This document shows, piece after piece, positions 13,623 to 27,000 of a stretch of DNA of 64,000 nt. Under the pieces are notes generated by a model. That model saw only the letters and a list, made by a program, of their open reading frames with translations, had not been told where the DNA came from and did not search any database. This DNA is from Callipepla californica brunnescens (lineage: Eukaryota; Chordata; Aves; Galliformes; Odontophoridae), in contig JALIRH010000001.1 of the NCBI GenBank assembly GCA_023055505.1, positions 99,790,283 through 99,854,282 of the forward strand, given 5' to 3'. The position numbers were made by a program, and so were the translations under genes. Numbering within the stretch: the stretch's first letter is position 1; every line of letters begins with the position of its first letter.

Positions 13623-16600
13623 TTACATAGATATATTTCTGGAGATACTGGAGGAACCAAGTGTATACTGGAGCTCTGTGTGCATGTAGTTACTTGCATC
13701 CTCTAATCAAAAGTAGAGTGACAAAGATACATAGATTCTTGCTTTACTCTCTTGACACTGAAGGGATTCAAGATTTTGTGAGTAAATCTGCAGTCACTCA
13801 AGTAGACATTTGAAAACATCCTCATCTGTATTGCTTAACATTGTTACACTTTTGAAAGCTCATCACTCTATCAAAAGATCAAGCTCTTTCACAGAGGTGA
13901 GCACATTGAAATTCAATTTGTCAACAGATATTCCAAATCTGACTCTTCATAAACAGTCAGGTCTTCATAAAACATTTGTAAAAAAATCTCCAAAGCATTG
14001 TGGTTAAAGTTTATATGTGCTTTCCTTTTTTGTAAGGTTTGTAAAGCCATCTTTGTTTTTATATTTTTAGTTTCTGCATTGTGGCTCAGATTAGGTCTCT
14101 TGTTTTTACAAAATATATCTTTATTTTTATTATTATTATTAAAAAAAAGACATGCTTCAAGACATTTTTTTTCCTACTGAGTATAAAATGTGAATTTGCA
14201 TCCTAAATCTCCACTTGTTTGAAGTAGGGATATTAATATAAGTTCTTTGGGTTTATGTCCCAGCAGATACACATTGATAAAATGAAAAATCCCAGTTTCT
14301 TGTAAGATACATTTCCTGCACTTCAAGGTAAATTAGGCATTGATCTTCCTATGGAGCAGTCCTTAAATACCTATTACATTCATACCCATTGCATTACAGT
14401 GACTTACATTAATTTTATGAAATTTGGTACTAATGTTGGAAATGACTAAAAAAATAACAGTTTTTAAAAATTTCAGTTATATATGGCAGACATAATTCTG
14501 AATTTTGAGTTTCAATTATTCATGGGAGAAAAGAAGGCTAAGAGAGTAACTATAGTTGGATCCTAAGATATGATCATTCATCTATTTTATATAGTTCTAT
14601 ACATATATAGTTCTCTCTCTATACATCCAGATACTCCACTATGGGATATGTCCATAAACTTGAAATCTGCTGTTGTGATTTTTTTTTTCACAAACATGTT
14701 AAAAAAAAAGAATTTATAAAATATCCATTAAGGAAGGAATGTTTCACTTTTTCAGAAATAATTCATATTTTCTTTTCTTACTCTGTGCTGTAAATCACTT
14801 GTGTAAATAATGGAGCATATGCACAGAGATACTTTAGTCTTCTCTGTAAAACACTTATTTTTTCTGTAGCTTGAATTCCTCTGAATTGATAGAATATTGT
14901 TCAGTTTGCTAATGAAGAGATTATGGGAGAAACTACAACAGTACTTGTGAAAGTTATATATGATTGACTAACTCTTGGGAGATTTTTTTTTTTTTTTTAA
15001 GAAGGGGGACATCATTTGTAGAAATGTTTTACTGGATAATTCTGTAAACACCGCAAAATAAAAGTTGGCCTAATTTGTTGCAAGTACATTGAGATTAAGG
15101 AGAATTTCTGGAGTGTCTTTATTCCTTTTAGGGTTTTGAAAATCAGATCTGGAGCAATTCATGAACCATATGTATGCTTTGCATGAACTATATAGTTCAT
15201 ACATTTCATATCTGACAGTTTAAATCAAATCCTATTGGACCTCTATTGTCAGAGCAATTTAAAATCTGTGCCAGCATTTCCTTTTGCTATCTTCTTCATA
15301 CAGACTCTGAAAGACAGATAATTATCAAAACATGTCATAGTCAGAGCCCTTACCTACTTTTAGGGACTCCTAGTTTTCAGTGTTCTTCTTTTCTCCTTCC
15401 TTAAAGATCTTTACATTTTTCTCAAACTACCTTTTGTTGAGATAAAAAAAGTATTTTAGAACTTGACTCGGGTAGCTGTATGAAGAGTTACATTGGCAGC
15501 TACGGAACTGTGTAGTTGTTACGCACTATATAGCACATTATGAATTCCTGTCATTCTGTCACATGAGTAATTTCACTGACTTCAGTGTGACTGCTAGTCA
15601 CCACTGTGAAGTCAGTAGTCCCTTTCTGATACTTTAGGAGAAACACTATAGATGATGTGAAGATCGGTACACATCCAGCTTCTCTACCTTTGATCAAGAT
15701 CAAAGTATGCTTTTTGAGGTTGGTGCTGCTAGATTATTCTGCCTACTTTACTATTCCAATTTGCTATTCTGTTTTGCTTTTGAGTGTGTAAAAATTGAGT
15801 TTCTTTTGTATTGACAGGCATTACACAGAATATCAGTTAGGAATTTTGTTGTTATTTTAAGTCTGTGTTCATTCTTCAAAATACATAAAGATACCATGAA
15901 TTCCTAGTTAATCTTGGTATGTGCCTGGAGAAGGAGAAACGAGCTCTCAGACAAAGGAGTTCAGTCTTGAAATCTTACTTCATTATCTGAGAGACAAATA
16001 AGTATTGTGCTGCATTCTTTGAGTTTATACACAGTAGGCAGTAAATAGCCTACATTTCATTTGCTGTGTAACAGTGGGTGCTTGGAATGGAAGGAAAAGC
16101 AAGTGTTGCACAGCATCTTTCTGCCACTTGCAGAAATGTGACTTCCAGAATCAAAAGCAACCTTTGTCTGATATATAGTAGTTAAGAACTTTAAAACGTA
16201 GAAACTGAAGAAAGAGACTGAAGATTCTTTGACTGTTTGATATCACAGATAATCATGCCCATAAATCTTGCAAGTGTATGAAGTAAACATATCTATTATG
16301 TTCTAAATTCTACAAACTTTGTTCATAAAAATGCCTACAGTGCTCTAAGTGTAGAATTTGCTTAGGAATCATTGCTTAGTGACTAATGAGTACTCTGCTG
16401 TAAAGGACTCACATTTTAAGGGAGGTTTCGTGGTAGGTGGATGGTGGCATGAAACAGAGGACTGTACAGAAAAGATAGTCTGTGCTCGTTGTAGTTGAAA
16501 TGTATTTATCCATTCCAGATTTGTAAGAGGGTAGTTTGTGAGAAGGAATATATGAAGGAAGTTGCTAAATGTGACACTGGAGTGAACAGATAGAAAAGAA

Positions 16601-17113
16601 TGAAATATAAAGAGAAACTTATCATTATAACTGAATGAGAATAATAGTCAACTTTAGTATACCTATCACAGTAGCTAAAAGTGATTTTTCTTAATAGTCT
16701 ACCTGGGCTTAAGCGTCACACTGCTTTCATCCTTTGATTTTCATACTGCGCTCCTGCCAATTGTCTTCAGATTCTTCCTCCTGTTACTTACATACCACAG
16801 AAGTATTTCACCAGGTACAGAGATGCATTCATTGTCAACATCCAAAGATACACCCATGAAGATACATTCTGTGAAAATATTTTTCCCAGAAATAGAGGCA
16901 TTAAAGGAAGACCAGCACATTGAATTTTTGTAGAATTACACGATTCACGATTTACAAATTGGAACGATAATGTTACATTTTAGACAGAACCTTAATCCTC
17001 CAGGTATTCGTGGAGATTTTTTATACTTACTAAAATAAACTCTCTCCTATCACTGTCTCCTTACAGAAGGCAGTGAAACAATGCATGTGAGAAAAGAGGA
17101 GCTTGTTGAAAGC
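13623..17113. other. AT-rich DNA without a recognisable gene
   Basis: No supported gene. It holds a short (TTA)n stretch near 14127-14142, T or A runs near 14980, and an imperfect hairpin at 15575-15616, listed separately. Confidence 0.5.
15575..15616. repeat. Imperfect inverted repeat (hairpin)
   Basis: The left arm actgacttca (15575-15584) pairs perfectly with tgaagtcagt (15607-15616). Inside, gtg and tgact pair with cac and agtca around a 3-base loop, with small bulges on the right arm. This gives about 18 pairs in 42 bases. It may be a remnant of a small inverted-repeat element or may be chance. Confidence 0.6.
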
Positions 17114-17510
17114 AATCACAGAATCACAGAATCACCAAGGTTGGAATAGATCTCCAAGGGCCAAAAAGATTGTCAGAGGGCTAGAGCACATTCTCTGCAG
17201 GGACAAGTTGAGAGAGTTTAGCCTGGAGAAGAGTAGGCTCTAGGAGGATTTTATAGTGGCCTGCCAGTACATAAAGGGACCCCACAGGAAAGCTGGAGAG
17301 GGACTTTTTATAAGGGTAAGTAGCAATGGGAAAGTGGGAAGTAGCTTTAAACAGGCAGAGGGTAGATTTCAACACCTCCAGAGACAGTTACTCAACCACC
17401 TCCCTTCGCAGCCTGTTCCAGTGCTCAACCACTCTCTCAAAGAAGAAATTTTTCCTAACAAAAGTGAACCTCTCCTGGTGCAAGTTTAAACCATTCCCTT
17501 TAGTCCAGTC
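17114..17510 (-). mobile_element. CR1 fragment interrupted by an opposite-strand CR1 piece
   Basis: At 17114-17160 the sequence is the reversed CR1 3' tail (aatcacagaatcacagaatc), minus strand. At about 17161-17355 it switches to plus-strand CR1 (gttgagagagtttagcctgg, then the block around ggaaagctggagagggactt). From about 17356 to 17510 it returns to minus-strand CR1 (aacacctccagagacagtta, cagcctgttccagtgctcaa). The minus copy lacks the roughly 90 bases expected between its two parts. This is either a CR1 inserted in CR1 or an inversion made during insertion. No coding capacity remains. Confidence 0.85.
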
Positions 17511-17771
17511 ACTAAATACCATATTGCTAGCACTGAACTATTGCTTTAAGTGTTTCAGGATTTATGCAACATGAAGCTCAAGCACAGCTTAACTTTAAGA
17601 ATGCATTCAGCCTGCTAAGTCTTGCTGACTTCTGTATTAGAGTAAGAAGGGTGCTGAAGTGTTATAGACAGGAAAATTCTCTTGTAAGTTAAATATGATT
17701 AATTAAAACAATGAAATTATCTTAAAAACTGATTATTTTTTACTTCTATGTATTACAAAGGATCATCCCAC

Positions 17772-18030
17772 GTGGCCACAAGTTGCGCTGGGGAAGATTT
17801 AGATTAGATTAGAGGAAACATTTTTTTCTCTGAAAGAGTGGTCTGGCACTGGAATGGCCTGCCTAGGGAGGTGATTGAGGCACCATCCCTAGCACTGTTC
17901 AAGATGTGTTTAGATGAGGTGCTAAGGGATTTGATTTAGTAGCTTGGTGGGTAGGGATGGTGGTGTGAGGATGGTTGGACTAGATGATCTTGTAGGTCCT
18001 TTCCAACCTAATGTATCTATGAATCTATGA
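17772..18030 (+). mobile_element. CR1 3' end
   Basis: Plus-strand CR1: agttgcgctggggaagattt near the left edge, the block gcactggaatggcctgccta in the middle, then ggttggactagatgatcttg and a tail of two aatctatg units. It has the same 3' end as the copy at 7290-7478. It is 5'-truncated to about 260 bp and non-coding. Confidence 0.93.
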
Positions 18031-21000
18031 ACCCCACAAGTGATATTAATGTATAACCTGAATGCTGCACAAAACAGTTTAAGTAGCATCAACAGACTGT
18101 CCCGAGATATTTTTCTCCAGATATATCTGCATGTTTCTATTTCAGAATGCCATATGAGAAAAACAGATGGTCATGACTCTTCAAGCTAGTATTTCTACAC
18201 ATTAATTTATATAAATAAGAACTACAGGCAGACTAGCTAGAAATATTTTTGAATTTATCTTGACCAGTGAAGTAAATAAAGCCTCTAGAGTATAATTCAT
18301 TACCACAACCTAGGATTCTGTGTAACAAACTGAACACTTTCTTTTATCTTTCTTTTGCTCTTTCCCCTCTCCTTCCCCATCCCATGCTATCTTGAAATCT
18401 TTTCTGCAGAGTGACACAGCTTCAACAAGAGGGGTGGAATACATTTCCTTTCCTCCCACCTATACTCTCTCCTAAATTATTAGAGCACTTTTCAACAAGG
18501 TGGGAGATGTGGGTGTCCCTCCCTACCTTATATACACTGAGAAATACATTAAGTATGAAATTGCCTCCCAGGGGAAGTGATGAAAATGCCACTTGCTCAT
18601 TTTTAAACTGGATTTGAAAAGTGCTTTTTAGAATAAAAAAACATTTGCTTTAGTGAAGGAGAGATTACATGACCTTCTTGAAAAAGATTTTATTTTCTCA
18701 TTTCTAACATCTCTGATACTGTGGTTTACTCCCTTTCAGACTGTCATTTTTTTCCCCTTGCATTGTGTTTTAGAAGATTTATTCAAAACCTGTGAGAAAA
18801 ATAATGCAGGATCTTCAAAGCAGACAGAATATAGCTTGGTTTCATCTGCTGTTTGAACCTGAATTACTGTAATGACTGTAGTGGAATTATTTTCTTTTAA
18901 ATGAGCAAATCTGACATGAACATCAAAGGGGAAGTAAATACATGTAATAAAGGGACCGTTTTTCTTTTTCTTTCTCTAAATGATTTATTTTATCATCAGA
19001 AACACCAACAAATGTTCAAAGTTCTAGATATTTAAATGGGTACCAAGTTGTCTGAAGCTGTAATCCTTGCTCTGTCAGCTCACTGAAAAACTCCTGACCT
19101 TATAAAAGCCTGTGTTCCTTTTGACATTGATAGCAGCTTTTGCTTCCTCAATCCACAATAACATATTACAGTAGTGAATCCGTGGAGTACAAGTAATTCA
19201 GAATTCTTATCACATAACCATACATGCATACTTTATTTGAGAAGGAATTAAAAAATTCTTTCTCTCTTAAATTATTTTGTGCTGCAGACCTTATTCCAAT
19301 AATTTTATTTTACCAGTTAGTGGTTTATGAAGCATGATGGAACCAGCAACTAATACAGGAGCTCCAGTTTTCCCTCAGTACAAAATCTTAAAGCCCATTA
19401 ACATTTGTGGGAATTATATGTGCAAAGTGCAGGGAGTATATAACTAAGCAATTGAAAATTGAAGATACTGTATATGTTAGAGCCAGCTAACTCAGTTTAG
19501 ATTTTTCACAGCAGTGTGTTATATCAACTGAAGTTTGTTAGACAGAAGAGGGACTAATAAAAAGAGCGACAGTATAAATAAGCTGAGACAAAGAAATGAA
19601 CAAAGACCTTCCACATTAACTAGGACATAGTCTGCAGATGTTCCTCAGTTGGTAGAAAACAGATTTCCACAGAGCAGTTGCACGCAATACAAATGTTTGC
19701 ACAGAATCCAGCTGGACTAACATACAAAGCCATCTCAAGATTAAAAGCTATGCAAGAGTCACTAACTGACTGAAAAGAAGATGAGTGACTGACTATCCAA
19801 ATCTCCTAACCAATAGATCAACCTAAAAGGGTCAGTTTCAGGTGGATAGAAGCAGAAATCCTTTTTAGATGTCCCGTCCACTATTTTTAAATTTTAGTTC
19901 AGAAAATTGGAAAAACTGGCTTTAGAATAATAAAAAAAACAGGTAGCTTTGAAGTCCGGTCTTCCTTTGTGCACCAAAAAGTGCATATTAAACTTCATGT
20001 ACATAGTCTGATTTTCCTTGACATTTCTTCTTGCTTCCATCTAGTTTGGGACTTGCCCAAACTAATAACTTTGACAATATAGACATTGCATTGGATGAAA
20101 CATAGAAGTCAGCAAAGGAAATATGACTGCTAAAATTAAAAATATCTATTTTGATAAAATGAGTGTGACTGAAAATAAAATAACGAACAGTAGAATCTTC
20201 TGTTTTATGGTTCCCCTATTGAGCTTAAACAAATTTATCCATATGGAAAAAATAGTTCTGAATGGTAAGCAAATTAAACATGATGGTTTTTAGATATCCC
20301 TAATTAATGGCTCTGGTAAAAGTTAACATTTTATGTTTTGGGTTTTGACAACAAAAGTAATTCTGTATCTACAAGAATGAGGTACGTTGCTTTTGTGTTC
20401 TTATCTTTAGTCTAGCATAGCAATGACAGGGTTTGCAGAAGCAGACGTAGTGAAAATCATCTTTCTGAAGTTTGCTGTATAAAATGTTCAGGACTTCTCT
20501 AAGCTGATCATCTTTCTCTCCCGCTATTTTTTCCCTGCGGAAACATCTCTAGAAAATGATGAATCTTATCTGTTTTACATATCCATACTCAGGAAGTTGA
20601 ATTTACCTTCTGAAGGAGCCTGACCTTTTAACATAGAAGGATCCTGTGTAGTTTTCTCAGAACTGACATTCAGCACTTTGATGATGGATACAAAGAGAAG
20701 ATGAACACATTGCATTCTGCACTAAATGCAGCAAGAATGATACCAACATCAGGAGAATGAATCCACCCTGTATTCTAGGTTACTTGAGTTTCTGTTTTAC
20801 TCTGTACTGTTTAATAACACCGTAATTTCTGTGTTCTTTCTTTTCTAAGTTATAATTCCTTAAAGACCTGATAAGACTTGAATGTTATATGACTTGCCTG
20901 CCTTGACTTCCATTTATTGTACACTGCTCACATATCCCCTGATGGAAACAATCATGATCATTCATCTCCTGTGTTGTGTTTGGTGTGATCTTTCCTGCTT

Positions 21001-23910
21001 GTCTTTTAAGCTTTTCTTCCTTCATTAGCAGTTAAACTGACTATAGAGCAGTGTTGTTTACAATTATGCTCTCATTCTTGTATGTTTATCAGTGCAGAAA
21101 ATTTCCTAGATTTTTGTTGATATGTACAACTTGTTTTTGACATCCAGTAAATAATTTTTCCTTCAATTTCTTTCTTTCTGATATTTTCTTCTCTCTTTTT
21201 AAAGAACAGAAGGCAGTATCATTACTGCCTTTAGAAATTCAGCTCATAAAGTCATTTAACTTCCTTGAATTTCCTTAAAACTCCTTAGTTTTTAAGTGCT
21301 GTTCCTGAGCATATTAAAAAGATCTATCCATAATGTACTTCAAGGCCAGTGATGTAATGTTAATTGAGCTGCAGGTATTACTATATGATTGCCTCTTTTT
21401 GTGTGTGAATGTATAGCAAATGTGTATCCATTTGAGTGCCTGATAGCAAGGAATGTCTGTACCAATGAACAACATCTGCTGTATTAATAACAGATGCTGC
21501 ATTATTTTTTCCACTACAAAGATGTTGTCTTCATACTGCCAAGTGACAATATATATGCAGGCTGATGCTTCTAACAGGGAATGTTTAATGCAACTGTCCT
21601 GTGTCTTCATCTTATTTTAAATATGTAGCTAAATAGTGGTTGCTCTGCAATACAAGTTTCGTAAGAGTGGTTGCTTAATTTATGCAGAAAAACTTCCATA
21701 ATTCCCATATACTGCCAACATATATTACTGTTAATAATGTATATGATGTGCTAATCAGTGCTTTTAAGTTTTAGGCAGTTAAAAGGTGTTAAAGGTCTCT
21801 GGAGTGATACGAAGTTTGGTGTAGTGATACAATTTATAGGATTGTACATCATGCCTGCTTTTTAAATCTGACTAAATTCTAGCTAATATTAGTTTAGCTC
21901 AATTACATTGAAAAGTGAGTAAAAGAGAATGCAACCAAACTGACTTACCAGTTTACCTGTAGATAAACACAGTCCCTTAAATTTAACTCTTCTTTTCTGA
22001 AAAAACTCCACATATTAGACATATGATCATTTAGTCAAAGACTAGACATTATATTTGATAGGTCTGCATTTCTGGTGCTTGTAAATTAGCTGTAAACTAT
22101 GAAAAACTGATAACTTCAACAGGTGTTATATGCTCTTAAGTAGACATTGCTTGAGTTGCGGACCACATTTTTAATTAAGATCTGTTACTGTGCAACTAAA
22201 AAGCATCACAGACTTAGTGTTTTAGGGGAGGCTATTCTGTATCCTACCCAGCTGATCATAATCAATGTAATTTCAATTATAATGAGTTCAGAAAAGAAAG
22301 ATCCACCTTCACACAGATGTCTCTTCCAAATCACCAGAACTTTATTTTTTTTACTATTCAATTTTTATAGTAGGAAAAAAAACTAAGAAAAGGATAATTA
22401 TAGTAAATTGTTAAAGGCATCTCAAATCATTCTTGCAAAAAGAAAAAGTGATGCTTTTCTCTGAGATAGTTTTCAAATATCAACAATCAGACAAAAAATC
22501 TTGTTAGATTCCCTATTTTTTATATTTTTTTAATATACTGCAGTTCTTTTATTCAAGGACGATAATAATCTTAAATACTTGTGTTCAACTCTAACATTGC
22601 CAACTCAGTTCATCCTTAAAAATATAACTCTTTGTAATGTTCACTTAACTGCATACACTTTCCATTTCATTCTACGAGAAACACATAGCTAACATCTGAA
22701 GTATATGGGAAAGAAAGAAATTCTAACAAAATCTAGGCAAGATAAACATACACTCCAGCCTCAGCTTATCCAAGCAAGGATGCCAGTGCTATAGAGATTA
22801 ACATTCCATATACATTAAAAAATCAATCAGGAAATGTTAGCCTAAAAGTGGAGACTATAGACTGAAAAGATAATAGTAGAAGAAATACACCTGTAGTATA
22901 TATGTAGGAAAATAGAAGCCATTTACATTCAGTAGTCTTAGACTGAACTGAGTCAGTAGAAGAAGGAATTATTTAGCTATGCAGATATAATTTCTAAGAA
23001 AAGGATGAAAACATACAAGGGTGTAGTTTTGGTGCTTGTAGAAAAGGTTAAGCATTGAGAAACTTTTGGATAAAATGGGCTAAGAGAGAGACAGTTATTA
23101 ACTGCACAGTTAACAACAGAAGTGTATTTTCAAATAATGTACTGTAAATAAATGTTGAGGTCTGATACTGCTGGATGTGAACTGTACACAGAGGGGAAAT
23201 ATGAAAATAATGGTACTGAAAAAATTATGTGACTGTTCCTATTCACATGAGGAATATTGCTTCCATATGTAGGTAGAGGATAACTAGGATGTGTAATTTC
23301 CCCTTAATGCACTGTCAACATTGTCATACTTCTTGTAAGAATAACTAGAAAACTATGGGAGTTTTGGACATGAATTGTCAACTTAAGCTTCAAAGACTGC
23401 TAGTTGAGATTTCTTTTTTTTTTTTCCCCTTAAAAACACAACAGTGTTTATGTGCTCAGTTATAAAGGGTATTTATCTGTCCATAAATACTGAGGCCCAA
23501 GTATAAATCTCTTCTAAGCAAAAGAGGAACAACACTCTCTTTTCTTCGGAGACCACACAAATTTTCCTCCAACTTCTACTGGAGTTAGTTTTTTGCCCAA
23601 TTCTACCTTCACAGAAACAGAGAAACTTGAGCACATTCTTGTCCACCAAAGCTAAAAGTGGGAACTTTCTAAATACCTGCCATATCATACTGATGGAGTT
23701 AAAAAACAAGCTTACACCACAGATCTGTCAATGGAAAGGACATTACTCACTCTATCACAGTGCTGACATTCCATCACCTTCCTCATTATTGCTAATATGC
23801 ATGAAATATCTTAGTAAATTAAACCAGTAAAATAAAGCATTTTATGTTGCATTTAACATGGCCTAAAAGCAGTGGCAATATTTCTTCTTGCAGTTCATGT
23901 GAAGAATGAT
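18031..23910. other. AT-rich DNA without a recognisable gene
   Basis: Nearly 5.9 kb with no supported gene or clear transposon. The frames of 60-98 codons here are what AT-rich DNA gives by chance and match no family I know. Confidence 0.55.
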
Positions 23911-24095
23911 GAATCATGGAATCACAGGGGGTTAGAAAGGACTGCATGGTATTATCTAGTCAGACTACTCTGCTAAAGTTTGTTCCGTAGAACTGGCTGC
24001 ACAGAAAAGCATACAGGAAGGTTTTGAATATCTCCAGAGGAGACTCCACAACCTCTCTATGCAGCTTGCTAAAGTACTCTGTCACTCTCAAATCA
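23911..24095 (-). mobile_element. CR1 3' end fragment
   Basis: Reversed CR1 tail (gaatcatggaatcacagggg) at the left edge, followed by the reversed 3' region with tgaatatctccagaggagac and tctatgcagcttgctaaagt. About 185 bp, diverged and non-coding. Confidence 0.85.
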
Positions 24096-27000
24096 CTGAG
24101 CTCCAATAACATATTAGACAATGCAAGCCCTAATAATACCAGACATAATTATGTCTCTAAGAACACTCATTTGACTTTTACATCAGGAAAGCAAATCGTT
24201 TTCGGGAGATTTCATGAAGAAATCACAGAGGATACTTCAAATAAGTTGAAGAGAGAACACAGAATTAAAGCAAACAATAAATGAAAGAAATTCAGTATTT
24301 TAGTAAAAGGGACAATTTTATGGTTTTAATTGTGAACTGTGAGACTTAAAATCTTTTAGTCAATGTTTGCATTGAGTAGTTTGGGTTTTCTTACATTTAC
24401 ATGTCTGGGAATGAAAGCAAACAAAATACAATTATTTTCTGTACACATTAGGGAAGCTTAAACTGCTCCTGTCACGTCAATTATACCATCCCAAAAGGCT
24501 CTAAAGAAGCAGGAGGAAATATTACAGTTCTTTCCTTACACATGGCCCCAAGGCACTCAAACTTGTAGGAAAATAAGTGTTCTGTCCCATTCTCACCTAT
24601 AAATAGCAAGTTGATACTAGACTGAGAGTGTACATTACACAATGCAGAGAAAAAAATGCTCATATAATGAAAGTCATATATTTATCAAGCATCTAATGAT
24701 ACCTAATCCTTAAGCAACCTGATGAGTAACTTGATTATCAACAGAGTAAACAATCTAAAACTCATTGCCCCCAGTCAGATAACAAGAGACAACAAAAGCA
24801 GGTTTTTGTGAATTTGCCCTCAGACAATTAGTAGATAAATACACTATCTTGCCATGATCTCTTTTCAAAACATTTTGTCTTTGATTAACCTTTAATTGTT
24901 AAAATTTCAGCTACAGTTAAAAACAGTGACAAGGAACTGAGCTTCTGGAAATAATTAAGTCAGTATAGAAAAATGAACTAAAAACACTAAAACACTTGTG
25001 TTTCTCCTTCTGAACTTTCTTCTTTTCTTTAAAAAGGAAAAAAAAAAAAAAAGAGAAAATCTATTCTATAAGGTTGAAATAATCTCTCTATTATTGGTAC
25101 CAAAATAGCAAAATGCAGTAATTACATCATTATTTTGTCAGTCTCTGTCAATCCATTCTAAGAAAATACTCACTCTCTCACCTTTTATTATATTCCTTTT
25201 TCCAGGTCTTAACACCTTCATAATGTAGTTATCTCTATTGTCTTGGAGTGCATTCTTTTCAAGTCAGGAATATTCCTTCCACTTGTGTGTAAAATTCCTG
25301 AATATTTACTGGACTGCACTAGTAAAGCAATAAAAAGTAATATTAATTGAGTTTTGTAGTCCTTAGTGCCCTTTACAAATTAAATTATTTGGAAAAGTAC
25401 ACTGCCTAAACTACACATCTACTCCATATAGTGAACATTTTTATTAACACTTACTCAACAGAAAATCACATTCAAAGCTCACTCACCAAAATAAAAAATC
25501 ACATATCAGGCAATAGTAGCACTGAACAGAAATGTCTAGTTTCTACTCACAGGTCTTTTGGGTGCATCTATAATAATAATATATTAAATAGGACCACGGA
25601 ATATTTTCTGAACACTGGAATAGTGTTGTCTAAGTCACTCCTTGCATGTTTTTGGCTTGTTGCAAAAAAGCATAAGCTCGTAACAACACTTTGAAAGAAC
25701 AATTCCCCAAGTCCCCTATGGTTACAGTTTCTAGAGGGTGTGAGTTTATTGTATGAATACAATGCATGCATGCTATAAAAAGGTTGCACTAGCTTTTTAA
25801 TTAATATAGATGCAGCCTTAGACAGCAAACTGACAAGTGGTTTCTGCAGATGAAAATATAAGATGGAGCTTGGTTCTTTATCATACAACTCTGAAGCATT
25901 TTTGAAATTTGTAAAGAAACAGTAGTTCTAATTTGGATTCACCTCCATCAGGATGGCAGTTTCTCTTCCTCCAAAGACAAAATTGTAAGAAGAAAACAGT
26001 TCACCAATAATTGGTGTTCTGTATGTCCTACTCTCTATTTTACACTAATATATTTAGCAACAAACCAAATTTATCTAAAAAAAAAGTTTTATTCTGTGTA
26101 AAAACACAAAAATCTTAGGAAAGAGAAGAGGGTCCAAAACCACATCTTATAACAACTTTTTAGATGGACTTTAGATACACTGAAAACCAAATGATATTTA
26201 ACTAGTGTGCCCTTAGATAACCCAAGATACAGGTTCACAGTTTAAATGGCCATAGGCCTTCTGAGTCTGAAGTTTCTCCTCATGAATTAACCAAATCATT
26301 TGAATATTTGAACTATCTGACCATTTCTTCATTCTGTCTAAAAGTTTAGAATGAGTTCAGGAGTTCTTTGCAGGGTAGTTTCTCAAGATTTGTTTGTTTT
26401 AACAATCAACAACAAAATAATAAGTCATGAAGACAAAAATGTGGAATATAAAAAATCTAGAGAGGATCTTATACATTTTTAGAGATAAATGTTTTTGTTA
26501 CAGATTTCAAGCAGTTCTGCTTAGTGCAGGAACACAGTATGCAACGTTAAGTAGTTAGTTGAAAATACATGAGTAGTTTAGCTGATCTAATTTCTTTGCA
26601 TTAATATGAAACATCAGATATTGAATACTTATGAAAAATACCTAATAAACAGAAGCACAGTCAGATTTAAATAGAGTAATACTGGCAAAGATATTAAAAA
26701 TTAGTCAGTGTACATAGATAATTTTCATGGAGACTTCCCTCTTAACTCTGCAGTTTTGCATAACTGTACCTGGAGGTATTTTGCAACAAAAGTATATTAA
26801 GGTAAATGGAGAAATTCAGATGTATTATATCTAGAGCTCTATGATTCCCACTGCAGAAATCTCCATAATTATGGAGATTATAGAGATTACACACTAATAC
26901 TAATTCTCCACTAAAACTGATGCAATTAAATGATAGTAGTGGTTCTAAATTAAAACCTCAAATTTGCATTTGAAAGATAACAATTAGATTAGTCAATAAA

